Source: Chloroflexota bacterium (GTDB lineage: Bacteria > Chloroflexota > Dehalococcoidia > Lucifugimonadales > JADFKI01). Taken from it: a stretch of DNA of 64,000 nucleotides. This document shows positions 50,653 through 59,702 of the stretch, piece by piece. Position numbers and translations under genes: made by a program. Positions within the stretch are counted from its first letter, which is position 1, and each line of letters opens with the position of its first letter. The stretch is taken from contig VXNZ01000046.1 in the NCBI GenBank assembly GCA_009840355.1, positions 62,001-126,000 of the forward strand. The letters run 5' to 3'. The notes below the pieces were generated by a model. The model was given only the letters and a program-made list of their open reading frames with translations, searched no databases and was not told the origin of the DNA.

Positions 50653-51360
50653 ATGCGTGTCAACAATGTTGTAACGAAGATGAAAGCGGGAGAGATGGCG
50701 TACGGTTGCGGATTTTCGTTCGCGTCGCCTACGCTGATTGAGATTGCGGGACGCGCGGGGTTCGACTTCGTGTCGTTCGACAGCGAGCATGGGCCGTTCA
50801 CTGTCGATATGCTCGACGACCTGTGCCGGTTTGCGGATATGGCGGGGCTGACGCCGATGGCGCGCGTGCCGGACATTGAGCATCCGACGATACTGCGCTT
50901 TTTGGACAGGGGCATTATGGGCATCACGGGACCGCACATCGTCAACGGCGACCGTGCGCGGCAGCTCGCGGACGCATGCCGATATGTGCCGCGTGGTCAT
51001 CGCAGCTTCGGCTCCGGTCGCGGCGCGTACTTCGGAGATTTCCCATCGGGCGTGGACTACATGGCGCACACTAACGACAACATCCTAGTCATCGCGCAAC
51101 TCGAGGACATCGAAGTGTTGGACAACTTGGACGACATCCTGTCGGTAGAGGGCATCGACTTATTCGCGTCCGGCGCGCAGGACATCGCGCAGTCAATGGG
51201 CTTGCAAGGGCAGCCGAACCACCCGGATGTGCAGCAGTTCGAGGTGACAGTGCGAGACGCCGTCCACGCCGCAGGCAGGCAAATGGCAGACGATGTAATG
51301 GCATCAATGCGTGCCGACTACGCATTTCTGGCGGCAGGCAGGGCGTTCGTAGCAGGGTAG
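50653..51360 (+). CDS. HpcH/HpaI family aldolase (second copy)
   Basis: The 235-residue protein keeps the family motifs: FDFVSFDSEHGPF (active-site His), TPMARVPDIEHPTILRFLD, GITGPHIVNG, the metal-site Glu in VIAQLEDIE and the Asp in GAQDIAQSMG. It should carry out a metal-dependent retro-aldol or aldol reaction on pyruvate-like substrates. It is clearly diverged from the copy at 4133-4927 (shorter, with a different C-terminus) and is not linked to catabolic genes. ATG 50653 has GGAG upstream; ATG 50641 is an alternative. Confidence 0.82.
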   Translation: MRVNNVVTKMKAGEMAYGCGFSFASPTLIEIAGRAGFDFVSFDSEHGPFTVDMLDDLCRFADMAGLTPMARVPDIEHPTILRFLDRGIMGITGPHIVNGDRARQLADACRYVPRGHRSFGSGRGAYFGDFPSGVDYMAHTNDNILVIAQLEDIEVLDNLDDILSVEGIDLFASGAQDIAQSMGLQGQPNHPDVQQFEVTVRDAVHAAGRQMADDVMASMRADYAFLAAGRAFVAG

Positions 51361-51421
51361 GGCTAACAGAATGGGCAGGATAGATGGGATAAATCCTGTC
51401 TATCCTATTCATCCATGTAAG
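51361..51421. repeat. Paired short repeats with hairpin between convergent genes
   Basis: Two facing copies of the short dispersed repeat fill the space between the aldolase stop and the end of the Uma2 gene: TAACAGAATGGGCAGGATAG and its mirror CCTATTCATCCATGTAAG. The centre forms AGGATAGA / TCTATCCT, an 8-bp stem with a 14-base loop. The arrangement repeats that at 37415-37492. Confidence 0.65.
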
Positions 51422-51424
51422 ACC

Positions 51425-51976
51425 CTACTCAAAAATCTCCGACACCGCCATGCGCCAGCCCGGGACCACATCCCCGCCGTCCAGCGTGTCCGCTTCCGTC
51501 AGCGCGACAATATCCGTCGGAGAGCGATGAACGCTGACCGTATGAGTACGCGGCTCCAGCACGATTACCATTAACGTTCCCGCCACCAGGTAATCGAATA
51601 CTTTCTCCGCCACGTCCGAGTAGGAGTTGCTGGGTGATATTACCTCAATTGCGAGGTCGGGCGCGCCGGGGAAGTAGCCTTGTATCACGCCTACGGTTTC
51701 CAACCTCTCGCGCCGAATGAAGCCGAGGTCAGGTATTCGCACCGTGTCAGGGTCGCGCGCCAATATGTAACTCAACTGGCTGGAAAACACCCTGCCAAGA
51801 TTTGCGCCCATGACATAATCTCTAATGCTCCCATAACAGTTGTCCGCGATGTAAGCATGCTCCAAGCCTGTTCCCATAATCTGTACCAGTTCCCCCCTCA
51901 CCAGCTCATACCGAAACCCGTCGTCCGGCATTTCCAGCAGCTCTTCCGCCGTCATCAACCGCGCTGTCGTCGCCAT
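51425..51976 (-). CDS. Uma2-family endonuclease (copy 2)
   Basis: At 183 residues this is the same length as the other two intact copies. It starts LMTAEELLEMPDDGFRYELV. The nuclease core is APDLAIEVISPSNSYSDVAEK, followed by MVIVLEPRTHTVSVH, and the C-terminus is VVPGWRMAVSEIFE. The catalytic Asp, Glu and Lys positions are kept. It differs most in residues 40-80, where it has EHAYIADNCYGSIRDYVMG in place of the glycine-rich VHGKRGNRVN motif of copies 1 and 3. Role unknown. Confidence 0.85.
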   Translation of the reverse strand: MATTARLMTAEELLEMPDDGFRYELVRGELVQIMGTGLEHAYIADNCYGSIRDYVMGANLGRVFSSQLSYILARDPDTVRIPDLGFIRRERLETVGVIQGYFPGAPDLAIEVISPSNSYSDVAEKVFDYLVAGTLMVIVLEPRTHTVSVHRSPTDIVALTEADTLDGGDVVPGWRMAVSEIFE

Positions 51977-52005
51977 ATCGCTAAATCCTCCCCATCCTGT
52001 TAGCC

Positions 52006-53019
52006 CTATACCCGCCGGTACACCTGTATCCTGTGCCGGTTTCCGTCCGTAACATACACTCGGCCGGCGGTGTCTAGCTTGACGGACATGGGCGCCCAGA
52101 AGTACTTTTCGATGTAGCCTGACTGCGTGTGCGGGTCGTCGGCGTCGTCCACTTCTAGCGACGGCTCAAGGTTGGACTTGGCGCGCGCTTCGCCCTCTTC
52201 GCGGTTGACTTCCAAGAAGTTCGCCGCCCACTTCGACAAACCCGCCTCGCCGCGCAAACTTTGCAAGAACGCGCCGCTTGCGTCAAACACCTGCACGCGC
52301 TCGTTGCCCCAGTCGGACACATACATATACCCGCGCTCATCGACCGCGAGTCCGGACGGACGCAGCAGCTCGCCGTCTCCGCTGCCCGGTCTGCCGTAGG
52401 ATGCGACGAACTCGCCTGCGGACGAGAATCGCTGGATGCGGTCATTGCCCCAGTCTGCGATGTACAGGTCGCCGCTGGGCGCGACGGTTACGCCCCAAGG
52501 CATCTCGAACTCGCCGCTGCATCCGCCGCGCGAGCCGAATGCGAGGACGAACTCGCCGCCGGAAGTGAACTTCTGGATGCGGTTGTTGTGCGTATCCGTG
52601 ATGTAGATGTTGCCATCGGAGTCTGTGTCGATACCGGATGGTCCGTTGAACTCGCCATTGCCGCCGCCGCGCGAACCCCAGCGGCGAATGAAGTTGCCAT
52701 CGAAGTCGAATACGCTGACGCTGTGCGTGTAGTCGTCAGTGATGTACAGCCGCCCCTGCCCGTCTTTGGCGATGCACATTGGGGAAATCATGTTGCCGCC
52801 GCCGGTGCCGTGGTGCGCGAATGTGCCGTAATAGCCGCTGTCGATGTCCGTTACGGTAACGCGCACGCCACGCTCGCCAAGGTCGCGCGCGCGGTTGGCG
52901 ACATACAGCCTGCCGTTCTCCGCGGCAACCAAGTCTGTCGGATACTCAAAGCCGCGACCCTCCATCGCAATCAGCCCGATGGTCAGGTCGTATTCGAGAA
53001 CGCTATCCTGCTTGCTCAT
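52006..53019 (-). CDS. NHL-repeat beta-propeller protein
   Basis: The 337-residue protein consists of about six NHL repeats, each with the pattern P.GI..D..GN.Y..D..N.RIQ.F. Examples are GPSGIDTDSDGNIYITDTHN, PWGVTVAPSGDLYIADWGND and RPSGLAVDERGYMYVSDWGN. It should fold as a six-bladed propeller, a scaffold for protein, RNA or carbohydrate binding or for lyase activity. There is no signal peptide. An insert of about 35 charged residues (EVNREEGEARAKSNLEPSLE) before the last blade is unusual. The DUF1800 gene precedes it on the same strand. Confidence 0.85.
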   Translation of the reverse strand: MSKQDSVLEYDLTIGLIAMEGRGFEYPTDLVAAENGRLYVANRARDLGERGVRVTVTDIDSGYYGTFAHHGTGGGNMISPMCIAKDGQGRLYITDDYTHSVSVFDFDGNFIRRWGSRGGGNGEFNGPSGIDTDSDGNIYITDTHNNRIQKFTSGGEFVLAFGSRGGCSGEFEMPWGVTVAPSGDLYIADWGNDRIQRFSSAGEFVASYGRPGSGDGELLRPSGLAVDERGYMYVSDWGNERVQVFDASGAFLQSLRGEAGLSKWAANFLEVNREEGEARAKSNLEPSLEVDDADDPHTQSGYIEKYFWAPMSVKLDTAGRVYVTDGNRHRIQVYRRV

Positions 53020-53123
53020 ATTAGCCCCCATCCTAGGCTTCCCCCTTTGGGGGAAGGAACTGATTGACTAACCTTCCATAGAGGGGAAGGACTGACGAAC
53101 TGATTGACTGACCGACTGACACA

Positions 53124-54563
53124 CTAACTCCGCTGGAACTCTTCGGATGCGGCGGTTAGGCGGAGCATCTGTGCGACGTTCTGCCGTGCGTCGCCGTCTT
53201 GGCCGGCGATGGAACGCAGCGCGGTGCGGGTGTCGTCGGACACGGACAGCTCGCCCATCTGCTCTAGGCAGCGGCTGACCATCGCCTCCGAGCGCGCGCC
53301 GTTGCCGCCAGACACGCTGCCATCAGACGCGCCGCCGTTGCTATCTGCCACGATGCTGTCCACCATCTGCCGCACGCCCGGCTTGCTCAGGTCGCCGAGC
53401 TGCTCGGACGCGAAGTTGATGCGCTCCATCAGCGTGCCGGTGTCTATCCACTCCAGCCCCTGGTGCCAGCCCTCAACGCTTGGCGGGTTGTTCAGCTCCT
53501 GCCCCATCCAGTTTATCTGACGGAACCTGTTTATCATCTCGCGGTTCGGTATCTCGAACTCGCGCGTCATTCGCAGTATGCCAACGGCGAACTCCGCCGG
53601 CCCCTTGACCTTTTCGTAGCGCGCGTTCTCCGCCTTGAAGAAGTCCGAATTTAACAGCACGCGCAACATCTCGGTGATGTCGTAGTCGCTGTCGAAATAT
53701 GCCTGAGCAAGCGTGTCGATGGCGTGTTCATCGCGCGGCGGCGTGTAGGGCCAAGACGGCACGGGCGGCTCGTCCGCGACGAAGAAGTGATACAGGTGCC
53801 GCGCGATGAAGCGGGCGGTGGCTTCCTGACGGCAGATGATGTCGATGATGTCTTCGCCGTCGAAGTTGCCCGTCTGCCCGAGGAATGTCTTTTCGCCTTC
53901 GTCGTGGTCTTCGGCGCGATACTCGAAGTAGTAGTCTATCCTGCCGTATGGCCAGTCCGAATCGCGTTCGGCGCGCACCATCATGTACTCGGTGTTGCCG
54001 ATTGTCCAGCCGGTGAACGCCCGCGCACACTCCTTGATGTCCTGCTCCGAGTAGTTGCCCACGCCCATGGAAAACAGCTCGAGCAGTTCGCGTCCCCAGT
54101 TTTCGTTGATGGCGTCTTTGTGGTTGTCTTGATTGTCCAGCCAGACAATCATCGCCGGGTTCTTGGCGAGTTCCAGCAGCAGCCGGTCGAACTTGCCCAT
54201 GCCGTATCGCCGGAACATGTCCACCTGATCGGACAGCACCTTGCCAACGACGACTTTCGGCATGCCCGTGGCGAAGATGCCGTGCCAGAAGAGCGTCATT
54301 TTCTCCTGCAGCGGCGCGGTGGATGTAACCATGCGATACAGCCATTTTCGCGCTGCGCCGGGATAGTTGATCATCCCTGACGCTTCCAAGTCGAAGCGCC
54401 GCACGATAAAGTCGCCGAGCCACTGCGCATCGCCGGGGTCTAGCAGCTCATCGACGGTCGCTGCGTAGCCGTGTTGCACGCGTTCTTCAATCTCGTTGCG
54501 ACTCGCGCCGAAGCCCGCACGCCGCATTAGGTGCCCCATAAGTTCGGTATCTTGCCTGCCCAT
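53124..54563 (-). CDS. DUF1800 family protein
   Basis: The 479-residue protein carries DUF1800 features: HLMRRAGFGASRNEIEERV at the N-terminus, MTLFWHGIFATGMPKV, NPAMIVWLDNQDNHKDAINE, NWGRELLELFSMGVGNYSEQ and ARAFTGWTIGN. The C-terminal half has FIARHLYHFFV and LLNSDFF. DUF1800 proteins are widespread, often exported and usually paired with a DUF1501 gene; no DUF1501 gene follows here and no signal peptide is visible. Function is unknown. Confidence 0.85.
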   Translation of the reverse strand: MGRQDTELMGHLMRRAGFGASRNEIEERVQHGYAATVDELLDPGDAQWLGDFIVRRFDLEASGMINYPGAARKWLYRMVTSTAPLQEKMTLFWHGIFATGMPKVVVGKVLSDQVDMFRRYGMGKFDRLLLELAKNPAMIVWLDNQDNHKDAINENWGRELLELFSMGVGNYSEQDIKECARAFTGWTIGNTEYMMVRAERDSDWPYGRIDYYFEYRAEDHDEGEKTFLGQTGNFDGEDIIDIICRQEATARFIARHLYHFFVADEPPVPSWPYTPPRDEHAIDTLAQAYFDSDYDITEMLRVLLNSDFFKAENARYEKVKGPAEFAVGILRMTREFEIPNREMINRFRQINWMGQELNNPPSVEGWHQGLEWIDTGTLMERINFASEQLGDLSKPGVRQMVDSIVADSNGGASDGSVSGGNGARSEAMVSRCLEQMGELSVSDDTRTALRSIAGQDGDARQNVAQMLRLTAASEEFQRS

Positions 54564-54697
54564 AATATCGCCTCCGCAATCGCGCGCAAATTAGAGATTT
54601 CAGCGCATGCTACAAAGTCCGCCGCACAGCGTCAATTGCCCTAGCCCGCACCCCTCACATCCCCAGCAATCCCGCCCATCATGTCCATCAATGTAAG

Positions 54698-55249
54698 TTA
54701 CTTGCCGAAAATATCAGCGACGGGCATGCTCCACCCGGGCAGCACATCGCCGCCGTCCAGCGTGTCGCCTTCGGTGAGCGATGTTACGCCGTCGGGCGTG
54801 TGGACCTGCGCCGTATGGTTGCGCGGGTTCACCACGATGACCATGAGCGTGCCATGGTCGAGCCAGTCGGCGACCTTCGCCGCGACTTCCGTAAGACGGT
54901 CATTGGGTGAAATCACTTCAACTGCAAGGTCCGGCGGGCCAGGGAAGTAGCCTGGAACATCTCCAACCTCTTCAACTCGTTCACGGCGCACAAAAGACGC
55001 ATCGGGCGCAAGTACAGTATCCGGCGACCTCGTCAGCACAAAGCCGGTCTCGGCAAGATAAGTTTCCCCCAAGCCGTTCTCATACACATGCATAGACAGT
55101 CTTACATTGACCCTATTGCCTTCTCGTCCATGCACATGTCCCGCAGGCGCCATCTTTATCAGTTCTCCCCGTATCAACTCATAGCGGTAGCCATCATCAG
55201 GCATGGCGAGCAGTTCGTCGGCTGTCATCAATTGCGTCTTCGTTGTCAT
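54698..55249 (-). CDS. Uma2-family endonuclease (copy 3)
   Basis: From ATG 55249 (GGAAGG upstream) the product is 183 residues, closest to copy 1: LMTADELLAMPDDGYRYELI, KMAPAGHVHGREGNRVNVRL, YLAETGFVLTRSPDTVLAPD, the core PPDLAVEVISPNDRLTEVAAK and MVIVVNPRNHTAQVH. The C-terminus is VLPGWSMPVADIFGK. Catalytic residues are intact. High similarity to the copy 7 kb away suggests recent duplication. It is divergent from the SDR gene at 55374. Confidence 0.87.
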   Translation of the reverse strand: MTTKTQLMTADELLAMPDDGYRYELIRGELIKMAPAGHVHGREGNRVNVRLSMHVYENGLGETYLAETGFVLTRSPDTVLAPDASFVRRERVEEVGDVPGYFPGPPDLAVEVISPNDRLTEVAAKVADWLDHGTLMVIVVNPRNHTAQVHTPDGVTSLTEGDTLDGGDVLPGWSMPVADIFGK

Positions 55250-55373
55250 GGCAACACCTTCCTTTGCCGCTGTTGCGCCTGCACTCCACACAGTTAGTTT
55301 CTGCGCCCATGATACACTACGAACACGGCAGTAACCGCTCTACCGAAACCGTACTTTATAAGGAGGCGGCACA

Positions 55374-56132
55374 ATGGGCAGACTCGACGGCAAAGTGGCA
55401 TTCATCAGCGGCGGCGCGCGCGGCATGGGCGCGGAGGAAGCCCGCCTATTCGCCCGAGAGGGCGCGAAAGTCGCAATCGGTGACATACTCGACGACGACG
55501 GACACGCGGTCGAAGCCGAAATCAACGAGAGCGGCGGCGACTGCCTCTACATCCACCTTGATGTAACCGGCGAATCCAACTGGCAGGACGCCATCGCGGC
55601 AACGGTATCGCGCTTTGGCAGGCTGGACATCCTGGTGAACAACGCGGGCATCGGCGGTATGGGCGGCTTGATAGAAGACACTGCCGTCGAGGACTGGGAG
55701 CGCGTGTTGGACATCAACGGCAAGGGTGTGTTTCTCGGCACGAAGGCGGCGATCCCGGCAATGCAAGACGCGGGCGGCGGGTCCATAATCAATATATCGT
55801 CGCAGCTGGGCATCGTGGCGACTGACATCACCAGCGCTCAGTATCATGCATCCAAAGGCGCGGTTCGCATCCTGACGAAGTCCACGGCGATACAGTTCGC
55901 GCCGGACGGCATCCGCGCCAACTCCATACATCCCGGGCCGGTCGCAACCCCCATGACCGAGAGCCGCCGCGGAGACCCTTCGTACACTGAGGTCACGCTT
56001 TCCCGCATCCCGCTAGGCAGGTTCGCAGAGCCAATCGAAATCGCCAACGTTGCCCTTTACCTTGCCAGCGACGAATCGTCCTATGTAACCGGCAGTGAGG
56101 TAGTCGTGGACGGCGGTTGGGTGGCGCAGTAA
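55374..56132 (+). CDS. Short-chain dehydrogenase/reductase (SDR), paralogue of 24081-24839
   Basis: The 252-residue classical SDR has SGGARGMGAEEARLF, VAIGDILDD (NAD-type acidic residue), LDVTGESN, LVNNAGIGG, the Ser in NISSQLGIV, and the YxxxK pair in QYHASKGAVRILTKS. It ends YVTGSEVVVDGGW. It and the SDR at 24.1 kb share length and most N-terminal residues, so they are gene duplicates that probably use related alcohols or ketones. AAGGAGG lies at ideal distance from the ATG. It has no evident functional tie to the nuo genes that follow. Confidence 0.9.
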   Translation: MGRLDGKVAFISGGARGMGAEEARLFAREGAKVAIGDILDDDGHAVEAEINESGGDCLYIHLDVTGESNWQDAIAATVSRFGRLDILVNNAGIGGMGGLIEDTAVEDWERVLDINGKGVFLGTKAAIPAMQDAGGGSIINISSQLGIVATDITSAQYHASKGAVRILTKSTAIQFAPDGIRANSIHPGPVATPMTESRRGDPSYTEVTLSRIPLGRFAEPIEIANVALYLASDESSYVTGSEVVVDGGWVAQ

Positions 56133-56278
56133 GCATTCATATCGTCCCTTCCTGCATCCACGCTCTTGCAGGAATACCATTCCAATTGTCCCATCCTCCA
56201 CTTCAAAGGCATTGTCTAGTTTAGGATATAATTCCCGCACACTAAAATTACTTGGGTAATATCGATAGGCAAGAACAA

Positions 56279-57394
56279 ATGACCTCGACACAAGGCTTAT
56301 ACATTGTCGCGGGCGCGGCGGCGTTGCTGGTGTTCCTATCGGTGATGGTGCTTGTGCTCACTTGGCTGGAGCGCAAGGCTTTGGCGCGCATACAGATGCG
56401 TATGGGGCCGATGCGCGTGGGCTTTCACGGCGCGCTGCAACCCATCGCGGACGCCATGAAGCTCGTCTCCAAGGAAGACATCCTGCCGTCTTGGGCGGAC
56501 CGCCGTATCTACTGGCTTGCGCCGCTCGCAGTGTTCGTGCCCGCGTTCCTGCTGTGGGTTACGATACCTGTCGCACGCGATGTCGCGCTCGCCAACCTCG
56601 ACCTGGGGCTGTTCTACATCGTAGCCATATCGGTGCTGTCGGTGATGGGGCTTGTGATGGCGGGCTGGAGCTCGGCGAATAAGTACGCGATGCTGGGCGG
56701 ACTTCGCGCCGCCGGGCAGCTCGTCAGCTACGAGATTCCATTCATCATGGCGGTCCTCGCCATTGCGATGCTGGCGCAGACGCTCAACCTGCGCGAGATT
56801 GTCGCTGCGCAATCCACATTCGCCTACGCGCTGATTCTGCCGCTGAGCCTGTTCCTGTTCCTGACTGCGGGTCTCGCCGAGCTAGGGCGCACGCCGTTCG
56901 ACATACACCACGCGGAAAGCGAGGTCGTTGGCGGTCCGTTCGTGGAATACAGCGGCGCACACTGGGCGGTGTTCTTCCTCGCGGAGTACATCAACACCTT
57001 CACGATAGCAGCGCTGACGGCGCTGCTGTTCCTCGGAGGCTGGGGCTGGCCCACGATGCCATTCGACGGATTGGCGCACTCGGCGCTTTCCGTGCTGTGG
57101 TTTATGGTCAAGACATACGCCGTCATCCTAGTCATATTCTGGATTCGTGGCACATACCCGCGCCTTCGTATCGACCAACTGATGTCGTTCGGTTGGAAGC
57201 TGCTAGTACCGCTGTCGTTCGTCAACATCGTGTTGGTCGGCGCGGTGCTGTTCTACGGCTTGCCTCTCTGGGTGTTGTCGCTGCTGTCTGTGATAACATT
57301 AGCCATAACCTTCTACATAATCGTCCGCAACGCCGGCACGCGCATGGAGCGCAACACCGTGTCCGTGTACAGCGCAGCAAGCCTGCGGCGATAG
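56279..57394 (+). CDS. nuoH: NADH-quinone oxidoreductase subunit H
   Basis: The 371-residue membrane protein has eight or nine helices and the conserved NuoH segments TWLERKALARIQMRMGP, KLVSKEDILPSWAD, ELGRTPFDIHHAESEVVGG and TLYPRLRIDQLM-like GTYPRLRIDQLMSFGWK. NuoH joins the peripheral and membrane arms of complex I and forms much of the quinone channel. ATG 56279 is used; a TTG at 56252 would add nine residues. It heads an H-I-J-K-L series, but nuoA-G are not upstream and a 424-bp gap separates it from nuoI. Confidence 0.95.
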   Translation: MTSTQGLYIVAGAAALLVFLSVMVLVLTWLERKALARIQMRMGPMRVGFHGALQPIADAMKLVSKEDILPSWADRRIYWLAPLAVFVPAFLLWVTIPVARDVALANLDLGLFYIVAISVLSVMGLVMAGWSSANKYAMLGGLRAAGQLVSYEIPFIMAVLAIAMLAQTLNLREIVAAQSTFAYALILPLSLFLFLTAGLAELGRTPFDIHHAESEVVGGPFVEYSGAHWAVFFLAEYINTFTIAALTALLFLGGWGWPTMPFDGLAHSALSVLWFMVKTYAVILVIFWIRGTYPRLRIDQLMSFGWKLLVPLSFVNIVLVGAVLFYGLPLWVLSLLSVITLAITFYIIVRNAGTRMERNTVSVYSAASLRR

Positions 57395-57526
57395 CGGCGA
57401 GACGGCGCGACAAGACGCAGGGAAGAATGGCGTGAATAGCGTTGAGCGACCTGAGCAAGGTTGAACGGACGGCGCAAGCGGCGCCGAACCCGGCAAGCGC
57501 ATACCCGCGAACGTAAGGGATTCATC

Positions 57527-57646
57527 ATGACCACAAAGGCGCATACTCAGTCAATACAACAGATGCTTGCGAAGTCCGACCGGCAGTTCGCCGCCGGCGA
57601 TGCGCGCCAAGGCTCCGCGACGCTGTGGCACGCCGAATACTATTAA
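57527..57646 (+). CDS. Short open frame between nuoH and nuoI, possible gene fragment
   Basis: An ATG at 57527 with TAAGGGA upstream opens a 39-residue frame: MTTKAHTQSIQQMLAKSDRQ followed by FAAGDARQGSATLWHAEYY. The segment resembles the N-terminus of small helical proteins of the HEPN/PaREP1-like kind (LL..SD..FAAGD..QGSE.LW.A), then stops. It could be a truncated remnant of such a gene or a genuine small protein. The rest of the 57395-57818 gap holds nothing recognised. Confidence 0.35.
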   Translation: MTTKAHTQSIQQMLAKSDRQFAAGDARQGSATLWHAEYY

Positions 57647-57818
57647 GACTTTCTGTAAGCCCCGAAAGTGGTCGAACTGCGCACTAATGCACGCATATTC
57701 GTGCATCGCATTCTTGGCGTAGCATAATGACAGCGCAGCGGACCGACGACATAGCGCAGGGACGGCTAAGTAACAGCACAGCAAAGGCAAAACAGGCAAT
57801 CCAGGAACGGCGCACGAT

Positions 57819-58523
57819 ATGCTAGGCTTTCTCGATGGACTGAAAATCACGCTCAAGACGGCGGGGCGCAAGCCGGTTACTGCCGAGTATCCCGCGCCGG
57901 ACAAGCGGCTCGATGTGCAGCCGCGATATATGGGCTTCCCCGCGCTGACATGGGACGGCGATGTCGGTGAGCCGTACTGCACCGGCTGCATGGTGTGCAT
58001 CCGCAACTGCCCTACGCAGTGCATGAGCGCGAAGATGCAGGACAACCCGCTGCACGCCGAGGGCAAGAGCCGACGCCGCAAGATTATCGACGAGTTCGAG
58101 ATTAACCTCGCCCGCTGTATCCTGTGCGGCATCTGCGTGGATGTGTGCAACTTCGATGCCATCGAGATGAGCCACGAACACGAGCTGAGCAAATATGAGC
58201 GCAATGGCAATCGCGCCGACCTGCCCGCGCTGCTGGACATGGGCAAGAAATATCAGCAAGCGACCGCGTGGCAGCCCAAGCAGCCGGAAAAGAACAGCGG
58301 TGTCCCGCCTCCGCCCAAAGCGCTGCCAAAGGCAGTGCCGCCAGAGACATCGCCGGATAAACCCGCCCCAATCGAACTCGTCGTCGTCTCGCGCGAAGCC
58401 GTCGAACGGCGCAATGCCGTGATGCGCGAGCGGGCGGCGGAACGGGAACGGGAAAGTCGTGGCTCGACAGACCATTCGGCAGGCTCGGGACAGCCCTCAT
58501 CACGAACGGAATCTGACGACTGA
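57819..58523 (+). CDS. nuoI: NADH-quinone oxidoreductase subunit I with long C-terminal tail
   Basis: The 234-residue protein contains two 4Fe-4S motifs, CTGCMVCIRNCP (about 55-66) and CILCGICVDVC (about 101-111), which form clusters N6a and N6b on the route from the hydrophilic arm to quinone. The N-terminal GLKITLKTAGRKPVTAEYP is also usual. Beyond residue 145 there is an unusual extension of about 90 residues: a proline-rich part (GVPPPPKALPKAVPPETSPD) and a highly charged helix (RNAVMRERAAERERES). Typical NuoI proteins lack it. Confidence 0.93.
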   Translation: MLGFLDGLKITLKTAGRKPVTAEYPAPDKRLDVQPRYMGFPALTWDGDVGEPYCTGCMVCIRNCPTQCMSAKMQDNPLHAEGKSRRRKIIDEFEINLARCILCGICVDVCNFDAIEMSHEHELSKYERNGNRADLPALLDMGKKYQQATAWQPKQPEKNSGVPPPPKALPKAVPPETSPDKPAPIELVVVSREAVERRNAVMRERAAERERESRGSTDHSAGSGQPSSRTESDD

Positions 58524-58620
58524 CTATGCCTTGTGGATATTTGCCCAGAGAATCATTCCCTTGCGAAAGGCACGCGAACTATAGCCTTATCCTTGTGAAA
58601 AGCTTGCCAACCATATCTAT

Positions 58621-58706
58621 GTCATTCCGAACGCAGTGAGGAATCTCAAATCGTTGCTTGTGAGCCGGTTTCCGACTTCAGATTTCTCGCTTTGCTCGAA
58701 ATGACA
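58621..58706. repeat. Dispersed inverted-repeat element, family 1 (body only)
   Basis: GTCATTCCGAACGCAGTGAG and GATTTCTCGCTTTGCTCGAA are the two arms of the family-1 body, with the central hairpin reduced and no terminal repeats. It lies in the 251-bp gap between nuoI and nuoJ. A TTGTGGATATTTGC motif near 58535 resembles the left end of the element at 7634. Confidence 0.7.
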
Positions 58707-58774
58707 AAAATAATGATGGACGTCGAATAAATGGCAAAACAACTTAACCGACACGCTGAAAACCCGACCTACTG

Positions 58775-59272
58775 ATGATTACCGCTTCGTTGGTGCTGTT
58801 TTATGTTGCCGGGGCGATTACGCTTGGCGGCGCGCTTGTGGTTGTGATGAGCCGCAACATCGTGTATGCCGCGTTCGGCTTGCTGGCGTCGATGGTCGGC
58901 GTGGCGGGGTTGTTCCTCATCGCGCTTGCCGAATTCCTCGCGCTGGCGCAATTGCTCATCTACGGAGGCGCGGTCGTCATCGTCATCCTATTCGCGCTAA
59001 TGCTCACGCGCATCGAAGACTTCGAGAACCTGTCCGACCACCCGCAGTGGCCCATCGCGGCAGTCGTGGCGATAGCCGTCTTCGGCGTGATTGCGGCGAC
59101 CATCGTCGGCACAGCCGCGCCCGACTCCGAGCGGGTCAGCCTAAGTTTCACCGCGCTGGGCAGCAGTCTATTCACCGAATGGGCGGTCGCATTCGAGGTC
59201 GCGTCGCTCATCCTGCTGGTCGCGCTCATCGGCGCGGTCGTGATGGTGCGCACTTCGGGCGGGCGCGACTGA
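58775..59272 (+). CDS. nuoJ: NADH-quinone oxidoreductase subunit J
   Basis: The 165-residue protein has five membrane helices: LVLFYVAGAITLGGALVVVM, NIVYAAFGLLASMVGVAGLF, AEFLALAQLLIYGGAVVIVILFAL, a fourth near 92-110 and the last at about 138-158. The glycine-bearing third helix is the conserved part of NuoJ. It belongs to the complex I membrane arm. Helix pattern and gene order (after nuoI, before nuoK) support the call. No clear ribosome-binding site was seen. Confidence 0.92.
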   Translation: MITASLVLFYVAGAITLGGALVVVMSRNIVYAAFGLLASMVGVAGLFLIALAEFLALAQLLIYGGAVVIVILFALMLTRIEDFENLSDHPQWPIAAVVAIAVFGVIAATIVGTAAPDSERVSLSFTALGSSLFTEWAVAFEVASLILLVALIGAVVMVRTSGGRD

Positions 59273-59384
59273 ACAGGATGCACGGGATAGTTTTCGCCTT
59301 GCCCTTCGACAATATCAGGGCGAACGGTGAAATGGCATCGGGCGCAAGCCGCAAAGAACCTGACGACGAATAGGAACAAAAAGA

Positions 59385-59702
59385 TTGCTAGAACTGGCGC
59401 ACTTTCAGGTGATAGGCGCGGCGTTGTTCGCCATAGGCATATACGGCGTGCTGGCGCGGCGCAGCGCGGTGCTCGTGCTAATGTCCATCGAGCTGATGCT
59501 AAACGCGGTGAACATCAACCTCATCGGATTCGCCGCATACGGCGACTTCACAGAAGGGCAGCGCGCGCTGGGGCAAGTGCTGATCATCTTCATCATCACC
59601 ATAGCCGCTGCCGAGCTCGCGTTAGCCATAGCCATCATACTGCGCCTCTACCGCAACCGCTCGTCCGTGAATGTGGACGATATGAATGTGCTGAAGTGGT
59701 GA
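59385..59702 (+). CDS. nuoK: NADH-quinone oxidoreductase subunit K
   Basis: The 105-residue protein has three helices and the NuoK signature: HFQVIGAALFAIGIYGVLAR, VLMSIELMLNAVNINLIGF with the conserved membrane Glu of helix 2, and FIITIAAAELALAIAIIL with the second conserved Glu. These glutamates belong to the proton-translocation path. The start is TTG at 59385, with AGGAAC upstream. nuoL follows after a 259-bp gap that shows no gene. Confidence 0.94.
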   Translation: MLELAHFQVIGAALFAIGIYGVLARRSAVLVLMSIELMLNAVNINLIGFAAYGDFTEGQRALGQVLIIFIITIAAAELALAIAIILRLYRNRSSVNVDDMNVLKW

